NCBI GenBank assembly: GCA_012932295.1
Contig: JAAONU010000010.1
Location: forward strand, 22,814,977-22,878,976
Direction of reading: 5' to 3'
Origin: Cyclina sinensis
Taxonomy: Eukaryota; Mollusca; Bivalvia; Venerida; Veneridae
DNA length: 64,000 bases
Shown here: positions 13,001 through 22,104 of the stretch, piece by piece
Position numbering within the stretch: the first letter of the stretch is position 1
Layout: every line of letters starts with the position of its first letter
Program-made: the position numbers and the translations under genes
The notes under the pieces: generated by a model
Seen by the model: only the letters and a program-made list of their open reading frames with translations
What the model was told of the DNA's origin: nothing
Database searches by the model: none

Positions 13001-16000
13001 AAAACTTTTCAGGAGAGTGAAACAGCTTTACCATTATCTTTAGATTTTGAAGAAAAACATGTTCTTTTGTAAATAAGAAGGTTTTTGCATTAATTTTATA
13101 TTAAGAGTTTTGATGTTTATTTAATTTATGTATTAAACAAGAAGTTTGTGAAAAACTGAGTTACGACTGTTTTGCGCTGAAAATGACAAATTGTTTGAAA
13201 AATTTTTTTTTGCAAAACAGTCGTATCTGAAACTGAATCTAAAATTTTATCCTTGAAAGTTTATATTTAATTGCTAATATTTTTTTAAGTTTCTTATTTC
13301 ATATGTAAAAAATAATTACTCAGAAAAATTGCATTTAATTAAGGTTACAAATGGACTATCTCTGATGTCAAGCATTGAGAAGCTGATATCTAACACAGGA
13401 AAAGAATGAAATAATAAAATTTAATTATCTGCAATGTTTACTTCATTCTGTATAATGCAAGTCACAAAGTACTTCTTCAGTTTACACAACGAACTAACAA
13501 TAAAAGGTCTATCATCTATCTGTTGGTTTACATTTTGCTCTTGGAACTGGTATACACTCAGCCCTCAACTGTCCCAGAATAATAGCTAAAGGAATTAGGA
13601 CAGTGTTTCTAGAATGATAGAAAAGGTCGAAAGTGTTACATAACTAATATTTAAGAAAAATAAACATAGTTGGGGGGGGACTCTTCATCAAGAACAGGGT
13701 TCCTCTAGAGTGAATGGCCGACAGTGTGTCACAAATGCTTTGACAGCTGTTTTTGAAAGCTAAAAATATCCTCTAAGATTATGGGCATCAGAAGACATTG
13801 ACTATATCTTAACAAAATTAATGGAGATAATCTTTATGATTTGGTCCTTGATTGGAGAAACTGAAGTCAATTATCTTAATATTGATAACATTCCTGCAAC
13901 AGTTGCAACAACATCTAGTCACCCGCATTGCACCTTACAGACTTATTCAACTAGTACCCCATTCTATTCTTTAAATGATGCTGTTGATTCTCTTATGAAA
14001 GCTCATGTGATGACAGGTTGTTCATTGACTATAGGAAATTCTGAACCTTGTTATTCTACCAACATCCTTAAAAATGTAGATTGTTATTATCTGTTTGACT
14101 CGCACAGCAGAAATGATTTAGGTATGTTAGCCCCAGACGGCACAGCATATCTGAAGGAACACAAATATATATCTTTAATTTGTGTAACTTTATTTGGCAT
14201 CTTCAGTGCTTCCTTTCTAAGTTTGGAACAACCCACTCCTTTTGAAATTGCTGCCATTGCTAAGCTCATTACACAAAACATAATCAAAAGCAATGAAAAT
14301 ACAACAGATAGTGACATTAGTTTTAGCCTTTCTTAACCAGTGTCTGATGGTTAATACAGTTGAAAGTTTTACATGGCAAATGAAGCAATAGCAAAGGCAA
14401 AATTTGCTCTTGTTGTAGATTCCGATTCAGATGACAGTAGCTACAGATTTGAAAAAGCAATTAATAGCTCCAGAGCTGAAGACATGGATAATATAAGTAG
14501 TAAAGTTGAAGCAGTTCTATCTGAATTGGACAACAGTGATAAGATCCTTAGATGTACTGACAGTTATTTATTCGACGACAGTCATTATGATGAAAGTAGC
14601 AATGTTTTTGTTATTGGTAATAGCAGTCTTGATAGTAAAATACTGCTGTAGGTGTTGAGAGTTAAAATACTGATGTAGGTGTTGATAGTGAAAATACTGC
14701 TGTAGGTGTTGAGAGTTAAAATACTGATGTAGGTGTTGATAGTGAAAATACTGCTGTAGGTGTTAAGAGTTAAAATACTGATGTAGGTGTTGATAGTGAA
14801 AATACTGCTGTAAGTGTTGAGAGTTAAAATACTGATGTAGGTGTTGAAAGTTAAAATACGGATGTAGGTGTTGAGAGCTAAAATACTGATGTAGGGGTTG
14901 ATAGTGAAAATACTGCTGTAGGTGTTGAAAGTAAAAATACTGCTGTAGGCGTTGATAGTTAAAATACTGATGTAGGTGTTGAGAGTTAAAATACTGATGT
15001 AGGTGTTGAGAGTTAAAATACTGATGTAGGTGTTGAGAGTTAAAATACTGATGTAGGTGCTGATAGTGAAAAAACTGCTGTAGGTGTTGAGAGTGAAAAT
15101 ATTGATGTTGGTGTTGAGAGTGAAAATACTGATGTAGGTGTTGAGAGTTAAAATACTGATGTAGGTGTTGAGAGTGAAAATACTGATGTATGTGTTGAGA
15201 GTGAAAATACTGATGTAGGTGTTGAGATCGAAAATACTGATGTAGGTATTGTGAGTGAAAATACTGATGTAGGTGCTGATAGTGAACATACTTATGTAGG
15301 TAATGATAGTGATAATACTGATGTAGGTGTTCAGAGTAAAAAGACCGATGTAGGTGTTGAAAGTGAAAAGACCGATGTAGCTGTTGAGACTGCAAATACT
15401 GATTTAGATTTTGAAAGTGAAAATACTATTATTACCTTACGCTCTATATTACTTGTAATTCATTATTTTTGCCGGTTTCCGGGTATTTTTCCATCTTTCA
15501 AATATGCCAGCAACAGTTTATTCAGGTCCAGGCAACAGTTCAAACATTTGACTGGGCAATAGTTTAAACTGTTTCATAGTTGACTTTTGAACCAATCATA
15601 TGCTTTCATTGTGCGCAATAGGATGCGCAATAGGATGTTATAAAGTGAAAGTTACTATAATGAATACATGTATGTTTTTCAAGGACCCTGACGACACTTT
15701 ACGTCCATTTAATTCCATTTCATATTTTTATTGTACCCCCGAGTTAGGTGTTGCATCTGTACCGGCTTTTAGCCCAAATAAATTAAGCATTTACATATGA
15801 TGATCAGTCCTCAGCCAACAACTGGTGAAAAAAGTCTTGATTTGGTCAAATTGTATTGAATATTAGGTATTTATTCAATAAACAGTTATATAGAGCATTA
15901 GGTAATTAAACAGTTATTTCGTGTGTGTTTTAGAGGAACAGTCAAAACTATTGTCCCAAAGACGTTTCGAACTGTTGCCCGAGGCCTAATGTCTACTAAC

Positions 16001-19000
16001 TGCTTCTTCAAATCTGTAGCTACTGTCATCTGAATCATAACCTACATCAAGAACACAATTTGCCTTTGTTATTGCATCATCTGCCATGTAAAGTTTGCAA
16101 TTTCTTAAGAACATGAAAGTTCATACCAGAAAGATGCAACACATCTAAGAATACACAACCCAGAGTGGGATTTGAACCTCGATTTCCTGCGTGACACGCT
16201 AACGCTCTAACCACTCAGCCAAAGAATCGATTCCCTGATGCAGTTGCCAGAGGTTGTATTTATACAATTATTGATGGTGTGCACTAGACCGTAACACATC
16301 CCCTCTTGAGAAAGTCATCATTTATGATGACAAATGGTATTGTGTATTTTGTAAATCAATGGATCAGACAGAAATTCTGAAAGATTCTATTTTAGAATCA
16401 ATTTTTACAACGAAGTATAGGACAGGTCATCCAAGATGAGCCCCCATCTTACAAACATGAGAGTTCATAATAGAAAGATGCAGTGCATCTTAGAATACAC
16501 AACCTAGATTGGGATTCGAACCCTTATCTCCCACATGACACACCAACGCTCTCACCACTGAGCCGAAGAATTGATTCCCTGATGCAGTTGTCAGAGGTTG
16601 AATTTATACAATTATCGAAGGTGTGCACTAAACCGTAACAAACTATATTTATCATAAGATCAGACACTGGTTCAAGAAGTCTAAAGCTAATGCCACTATC
16701 TAATGATGTGCTCATAATCTTGGAGGGTAATTATAGCTTTCAAAAGCAGCTGTCAAAGCATATGTGACACATTGTCGGCCATTCCCTTTAAATGAACCCT
16801 GCCCTTGATGAAGGGTTCCTTTAACTATGTTCATTTTTTCTAAACATTAGAAATTGTGTATGTAAAGAACGTTTCTATAATAAGGTCTATCATTTACTAG
16901 GGTGCAAAATAAGCATTTTGTTTACCATTATAAAAAGTCTTAACTGACAGACCTATAAACATACAGTTTGATACAAAGCATATTTTTATTCAAAATGCAT
17001 TTGCTTTAACCTGAAGTTTAACTGATGGATCCATATAATAAAAAGGTAATAATGAATATCAAACAGAGTTATCTAAATTCATACATATTTCCATAAATTA
17101 ACTGCAGATCTTTTAAGATTCATTTTATCTACTTCTTTGTTATATTCATGGATAATCACTACTTCAAAGTATAGCTTTTAATCATTTGCCAATTTCTTTC
17201 CTTTTCTTACATTTTAAGCAACATGTGTGACCAAACAGTAAGGACAAGGTCAAATAAACAAAATACAATGTCAGTGATGAGGTCATATGTATAAAAATTT
17301 GTTGCTTCCCTCTCAGTTCATTTACATCTATTTTTATATGCAAAACGGTCGCAACTGCAGTTACGACCGTTTCGCACTAAAGCAGTCTGATACAACCTTA
17401 TGCCATCTGACTATTTTAACAGGTTTATGTGCAGATATAAATGTTATTTTTTTCACAGGTAAAAGACACCTTTAAAATAATAGGAAAAATGAAAAAAAAA
17501 ACATTTTTTTTTAAATGTCAGTTACGACCGTTTTGCGCTAAGCCCACGAAATGCAACCCTAAGTTTTACAAAAATATTTTTTTTTCAATACAACATAAAT
17601 TGTAACAATTATTGCAACAGAAACACTTTGCATTATAAAAAGATTGACTAAAGCATTTGACACTTAAAGTTTATTCATTACTAAAATAATCGTTAATTTA
17701 CTCATAGACACTTAAAAAATTCCCACTTTCAATATCGAATGTGTCTTCCATTTGCTGCGAAGCATGCACGACATCTTCTTGGCATAGAACGGACCAAACA
17801 ACGGATACGCTCTTGGGGAATGTTATTCGACTCATTCTGCAAAGCATTTCCGAGCTGACGTCATAGGCACTTGTTGGCGTCTTCTCACAGCTTGTCCGAG
17901 TTGATCCCATAAGAGTTCTATCGGGCTTAAATCGGATGAAAAGGCACATGTTATGCGAGCACGAATGGTCACTTGTCCTGTTGAAAAAGACGAAGGTCTT
18001 GATGTGCAGTAAGGAATGGAATAACAGTTGGTCGAAGGGCTTCATCAAAGTAGAGTTGAGCCGTTAAAGTTCCATTAATAACCACGAGTGATGTCCGATA
18101 GTTCATTGACACGCCACCCCACACCATGACACTTCCGCCACCACCACATCGGTCGGTCTCATGTACACACGGATCAAAATAACGTTTGCCTCGACATCTC
18201 CAAACATGTAGGCGGCCGTCACTATTACGTTAGTGGAAACATGACTCGTCAGACCTCAATACAGATTCATATTGTCTGTGTGCCCATCTTTGACGTTGCT
18301 GAGTCCATGCAAGGCGATTCCGACGTCTTTGCAGCGTAAGAATGTTTCCTCGAAACGGTCTTCTTGCATAGAGCCCGTGACGATGTAGACGACGTTGAAC
18401 TGTATTCGGTGACATTCGCCTTCCGTGTACTCCTATAGTCTCGTGGGATGTTTGGACGGCAGTGCGGAATCGATCACGTAGGTGCTGCAAATGAATGTAG
18501 CGATATTGCTGGAATGTTGTTAGTTCTCTCCCCGGGCGAGGTATGTCGTTTACTGAGCCGGTCTGTTGATGCCGCTTGGCCAAACGACTTATTGTCGACG
18601 CAGAGCAGTTCATCCTACGGGCAATTTCACGTTGGGACATGCCTCCCTGGATCATGCCCAAAACCTGGTTTCGTTGGTTGTCAGAAAGTCGGGCCATAAT
18701 GACATTTGTTAGTGTTCCATTTTAAAACGTGCAATGGGATTTTCAAGGACGTTAATTAAGGTTACAAATTCGACAAGATTTGAAATCAATCATGCATGTC
18801 TTCGTGCCAAAGCAAATCTTTCGTATTTTATAGTGGACCTACGCCGGACGGTAAAAATTTAAAAACCAACAGACCATGATATTATCGAAGGTAAGTGATC
18901 CATTTCGTAAATATTTAACATAGATTTCAAAAACTTATAGCATGAAAAGAATATCCCCAAAAATAAGTGTTGCGTTTTCATTCTCATTCAGTATGATAGA

Positions 19001-22000
19001 AATTTGCAAAAATAATCAAACCGTACATAACCTACTGCACTAAATATTTAGTGCATAGCAAACCTTATGTATACTTAATATGTATTCTGGTAGCGACAAC
19101 AAGGCTCACTGTGTACAACCGCTATAACTATTATAATTTTTATTTGCTCCTTTACGGCTTGTTGTTGGCATTGCACTATGTTAAGCATAGTTTAGATTGA
19201 AGAATGGGTGGAATGAAACAGTTTTTGTTTGCTTAATCAGGCACTTATGAATGAACTGTATTGAATCAAAACAAAAAAAGGACTTGTATCTATCAGTAAA
19301 AGTAGATTGGTGACATATCATTTTTTATTCATATCTTCAATTATTATATAATAAGTCGACCTAAATATGATTTGTATAAGAAGAAATAAAAAGAAAACTG
19401 AATGTTGGAATATTTTGTGAAATATTTTTTATTACATTTTGAAAGTCAATAAAAATAGATTATTTTATATTGCTGATTCAAATAAGATGATAATGTTTTA
19501 GTGTATGTGCTGTTCATAAAACGTAAAATTAACTCTCTCACTGAAAATTGTTCAAGCAACATTCATATTGCTGTTTTATAGAGACTTTATTTTCAAAGTG
19601 TCCTTTGTTACCATGGCAACAAGCAAATAATAAAAAAAACATGGTAAAATATGTTTTTCTTTGCTGCTTTTGTTCAGCATGAATTTTATATAAAACATGC
19701 TAAATTTGAAAGAATCTGAATGTAGAAATTTACCTGTAGCGATAGTCTTTAAATAACCAATAGTGCTATCAGTGTAAAACATGCTGAACTTTCAAACTTG
19801 TTGCAAGAATTTATTATTTCGAAAGAGTGATTTACCTTTTTGGTGTGTTTCTTGCAAATTTGCCTTTAGATGTTTTCCATCGATTTTTAGTTCCTCTACT
19901 TGTTGGACATCTTTAGTTAATTTAGACACGTCAGTTTGAATTGCAGTTACATATTTTTTTACCTCTGTCACGTCGTCCTTCATGTCTGTCACATCGTCCT
20001 TTATCTCTGTTACATCTTCCTTTATCTCTATCCCATCTATCTTTATCTCTGTGATATTTTCCTTTATCTCTGTCACATCTTCCTTAATCTCTGTTACATC
20101 TATCTTTATATCTGTCACATCTCCTTTAATCTTTGTCACATTACCCTTTAGTTGCTGCATCTGTGTGTCCCATTCCTTCTCTCTTTCTTCCCATTGTGCG
20201 ATTGCTAATTGGTGTTCTCTTTCCTCGTCAAGATCTAGGGCTTTAGTTTTGTAATCATCAAAAGACTTCTTCAAGTTTAGTAAAGGATTCCGTTCAGAAG
20301 AATTGAGTCTCAAGAGAATCTAAGGAGCAATAAGTAAAAACTAAATCTTTCTATATATTTCATTTCAAAACTATGTGGAATATTATCAATCGCACAATTT
20401 CTTCTTCTGTTAAGTAGATGTTTTTGTATAATAGTTAAAAAAAGTATCATTGGTTGGTGTTTACCTTAATATTATCGGCAGTTTTTGATTTGTTTCAATA
20501 TGTTTAAAAAATGTTTGACAACCTGTACAATAATTAAAATTACGACGATATTTAACGCGTTTGCAATAATGCACGTCTAGATTTCCCATGGTATATGACT
20601 GTTGCATTATTTTCTATAACCAACGTATTGAATTATTTTCTATAAGCAACATAAGTGCAAAAACGGCACATAGGGGAATAAATTCGAAAAAGCTAAATGT
20701 ACTCTGCATTCACCCGTTGATTAAGCATTGAACCTAAGTTTAGATCGAATTCCGTATAACTTTAAAGAGTTCATTTATCTCAGAGCAAACTGTTTTGTTA
20801 CAAACCATTGTCTACAAATAGCTCATGGTAGCTGAAAATGCACATGGATAAGTTATTTTCGCTCAAAATAAATTTAATTACATACATCTTCAAGTTCAGT
20901 CCAGTTCTTTTGAAAACTATGCTGTTGGAATCCAGTAGTCGAAGATATATGTGCGATCTGAAAGGTAGAGCAAATTCAGCTGTGAATAAAAGGTGATAGC
21001 GGCGTATGTAAACAAAATTGGAATGCAGCATTAACACATTTGATAAGGTATCAAATATTAATGTAATCTATCATACAGATTATTATGCTGATTCATTTGT
21101 TGCTAGATGTTGCCTGCATAAAAAGAAACCAGTTTTGTTCTTGAGTATATTCCTGTTATATATATGTATAATCAAGAAGCAGAAATCAATTAAGTCATAC
21201 TGAATTTATAAATATTATTTCTTACCCAGTATTTTTCTATATAAACATACTTAACATTTAAGCGTTTCAATGGTATTTGTCAAAAAAGGAAAGACCCCAT
21301 AAAGATATAAATATCTGACACAGCTTTCACCTTTCACATACTTTTCCCCTTGATAACCTAAGAATACTACATAAGCCAGATTATTCCTTACGGTATTTGC
21401 TTAATTATGTATTATTATCAATACTTTGAAATGTTGTAGTATCAGATAAAGACAATAATCTATATTTCATTGATAAAATACGTTATATGATGTAATGATC
21501 ATCATTTTTTTCGTCTAAGTAATTCATAGGAAATTATAGAAAGTTGAATTGAAATGTTTAATGTAGTATTTTATTCAACTAACAACTAACAAACACCTCA
21601 AACAGAATTTCAATACTTGAATATCGATTGAAACATGCTTGCATGCAATTTTCTATAGTACCTCATTTCGGAACTCCTTCAGACGGTAAAGATCTGCTTC
21701 AACTGATGTATCTACCGGCAAAGGAGGACTATTCCATTGGAAGTTGGAATTTAATCCCAAAGATTTCAGATTTCTCAGCAGACAGATAATGAGAGTGATA
21801 TCAAATTCTGCACTGTTAGGCTGCTGGCCTCCTGATGGGTATAACTGGTTAAACTGTGTCCCCGTTATAACTTTGTTTGCTCTAAGACGGTTGATCGAAG
21901 TTTTCTCTCTTGCCAGAAAAATATTCAAGGGAACATTATGTAGTTTCTGATTAAATAGGTTACGTAATACAGCTGTGCTTCCGTCGATTATTAATAACTG

Positions 22001-22048
22001 CAGCCGGAATAGGTATACGCGGTTATTTGATTGGCTCGCTGTTGCCAT
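9809..22048 (-). CDS. HEPN (DZIP3-type) - coiled coil - CARD protein, 5 predicted exons
   Basis: Predicted minus-strand gene joining 22048-21662, 20957-20886, 20319-19836, 10512-10358 and 10010-9809, about 434 codons and probably incomplete at the 3' end. Residues 1 to about 150 resemble the DZIP3-type HEPN fold: LLIIDGSTAVLRNL, then FDITLIICLLRNL, then the RNEIAH motif (RNxxxH, typical of HEPN ribonucleases). About 160 residues of charged heptads of the type DVTEIKE follow, predicting a long coiled coil. The C-terminal exons encode a CARD (MDKARHYLEKF through to GYTQFKKCLEETN). All exon phases agree (0, 0, 1, 0) with GT/AG at each boundary. CARDs recruit partners in apoptosis and innate immunity; HEPN domains often cleave RNA. 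A role in intracellular defence or stress signalling is inference. The 9.3-kb last-but-one intron could hide further exons, or the CARD exons could belong to another gene. Confidence 0.7.
10358..10512 (-). CDS. exon 4: CARD, first half
   Basis: 155 nt, acceptor GTCTAAACAG, donor GTAAGC. It enters needing two bases, which fits exon 3's one-base overhang and gives Val, and leaves in phase 0. It reads VMDKARHYLEKFMIPDKIVDLAVACEIF with no stops in 51 codons. The pattern fits CARD helices 1-3. Confidence 0.72.
10513..12958. other. distal part of the 9.3-kb intron
   Basis: AT-rich sequence with no convincing exon. The short frames at 11411-11602 and 11801-12360 overlap on both strands, lack motifs and read as noise. 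Confidence 0.45.
13821..14336 (+). CDS. transposon-encoded FDSHSR-motif protein (cysteine-protease-like)
   Basis: 171 codons open inside the inverted-repeat element. The core is GCSLTIGNSEPCYS followed by YYLFDSHSRNDLGM and PDGTAYL. The FDSHSR...DGTA signature is seen in papain-fold, tegument-protease-like or OTU-like domains of several large eukaryotic transposons, where the Asp-x-His of FDSHS would be catalytic. The catalytic Cys is not certain here (GCS or PCYS are candidates). The end of the frame (TTDSDISFSLS) recurs in the opposite arm at 16655-16705. The start codon is uncertain and the full element protein is probably longer or already broken. Confidence 0.5.
   Translation: MEIIFMIWSLIGETEVNYLNIDNIPATVATTSSHPHCTLQTYSTSTPFYSLNDAVDSLMKAHVMTGCSLTIGNSEPCYSTNILKNVDCYYLFDSHSRNDLGMLAPDGTAYLKEHKYISLICVTLFGIFSASFLSLEQPTPFEIAAIAKLITQNIIKSNENTTDSDISFSLS
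14373..14651 (+). CDS. acidic Ser/Asp-rich open frame of the same element
   Basis: 92 codons starting from ATG in TTTTACATGG. It is rich in Ser, Asp and Glu (VVDSDSDDSSYRF, then a DDSHYDESS segment) and runs directly into the 27-bp coding repeat array. A second diverged copy of its first ~30 codons lies in inverted orientation at 16000-16085. This may be the middle of a larger broken element protein. No domain recognised. Confidence 0.4.
   Translation: MANEAIAKAKFALVVDSDSDDSSYRFEKAINSSRAEDMDNISSKVEAVLSELDNSDKILRCTDSYLFDDSHYDESSNVFVIGNSSLDSKILL
14640..15440 (+). repeat. 27-bp coding minisatellite, about 30 copies
   Basis: The unit is AATACTGATGTAGGTGTTGAGAGTG with small variants, encoding nine residues (E/stop-NTDVGVES) on the plus strand. 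About half the copies read TTAAAA instead of GTGAAA, putting a TAA in the frame. The long minus-strand frames over it are artefacts of the repeat. It sits between the arms of the inverted-repeat element. Confidence 0.92.
15524..15995. repeat. small fold-back repeat inside the 4.6-kb element
   Basis: The sequence around GGCAACAGTTCAAACATTTG (15533-15552) is matched in inverted orientation near 15935-15990, over about 55 bp with moderate identity. This fits a nested MITE of roughly 470 bp. The edges are approximate. Confidence 0.4.
16130..16300 (-). mobile_element. tRNA-derived SINE, family B, copy 1
   Basis: On the minus strand, box A TGGCTGAGTGG (16211-16221) and box B GGTTCAAATCC (16168-16178) match the pol III consensus. 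The tRNA head is followed by a body shared with copies at 16480-16640 and 52480-52650 (CAGAGGTTGTATTTA...). The edges are approximate. Confidence 0.75.
16480..16640 (-). mobile_element. tRNA-derived SINE, family B, copy 2
   Basis: Same structure and body as the copy about 340 bp upstream, including GGATTCGAACC (complement of box B) at about 16511-16521. The flanking phrase GAGAGTTCATAATAGAAAGATGCA repeats in the first copy, so the pair may come from a tandem duplication. Confidence 0.72.
17698..18697 (-). pseudogene. dead Tc1/mariner-type transposase
   Basis: 155 codons are open from ATG at 18697: a helix-turn-helix region (MARLSDNQRNQVLGMIQGG, then QREIARRMNCSASTISRLAK), a second DNA-binding segment, and the first catalytic-type Asp in RSDESCF at 18230-18250. 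After a frame break comes the GSVMVWGGVSMN segment (about 18098-18133) and then an FQQD segment near 18000, with an INxDxL-like tail ruined by frameshifts. This is the cut-and-paste DDE transposase family. It is nested in the large intron and cannot encode a working enzyme. Flanking inverted repeats were not found. Confidence 0.85.
18700..19830. other. proximal part of the 9.3-kb intron
   Basis: AT-rich sequence with no exon or repeat that I can support, apart from the possible edge of the Tc1 copy near 18700-18850. Confidence 0.4.
19836..20319 (-). CDS. exon 3: heptad-repeat coiled coil
   Basis: 484 nt, acceptor TTGCTCCTTAG, donor GTAAAT, entering in phase 0 and leaving with one base. It encodes LLRLNSSERNPLL, then a Glu/Lys/Gln-rich helix, then about a dozen degenerate seven-residue units of the type DVTEIKE/DVTDMKD. 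The matching DNA is a 21-nt tandem repeat. This predicts an extended coiled coil for self-association between the HEPN and CARD domains. Confidence 0.78.
20886..20957 (-). CDS. exon 2: HEPN catalytic histidine
   Basis: 24 codons, too short to stand out as an open frame. The acceptor is CTACCTTTCAG and the donor GTATGT, phase 0 at both ends. It starts IAHISSTTGFQQ, so joining to exon 1 gives FRNE-IAHISS, completing the RNxxxH HEPN motif across the junction. The restored family motif is the main evidence. Confidence 0.8.
21662..22048 (-). CDS. exon 1: HEPN domain, N-terminal part
   Basis: 129 codons. The start ATG at 22048 has a good context (AAAC-ATG-G: A at -3, G at +4), with stop-rich sequence and a TTATTTACAG acceptor-like site upstream. 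The exon ends ...TTC CGA AAT GAG before GTACTA, phase 0. It matches the conserved DZIP3-type HEPN pattern LLIIDGSTAVL, a KVITGTQFNQLYP segment, and FDITLIICLLRNL. It ends within the catalytic-type RN motif. Confidence 0.82.
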
Positions 22049-22104
22049 GTTTCTGGCCAGACGGTGTTGCAGACTATGACTTTAATGTTTATCCATAATA
22101 TATC

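Larger units (their letters stand above)
12963..17548. mobile_element. 4.6-kb inverted-repeat transposable element
   Basis: The termini are inverted: CGTGGGCTTAACGCAAAACG (12963-12982) against its complement ending GCGCTAAGCCCACG (17535-17548). A possible 4-bp target duplication AAAT lies at 12959-12962 and 17549-17552. Further inward the arms match again in the same order: 13655-13800 with 16700-16850, 14290-14350 with 16655-16705, and 14360-14470 with 16000-16090. The right arm lacks the part matching the 13821-14290 coding region and carries two SINE copies. The element may be one with very long terminal repeats, or two copies joined tail to tail. It lies in the intron of the HEPN-CARD gene. 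The superfamily is not determined. Confidence 0.7.

Noticed and set aside
14585..15395. Two long minus-strand frames (234 and 210 codons) of TYISI- and HLHQYF-type repeats
   Set aside because: They lie over the 27-bp minisatellite, which has no stops in these frames; the array reads sensibly only on the plus strand as part of the element protein.
19936..20254. Plus-strand hydrophobic frames over the coiled-coil exon
   Set aside because: Complement of the heptad repeat; the minus strand has the splice sites and family context.
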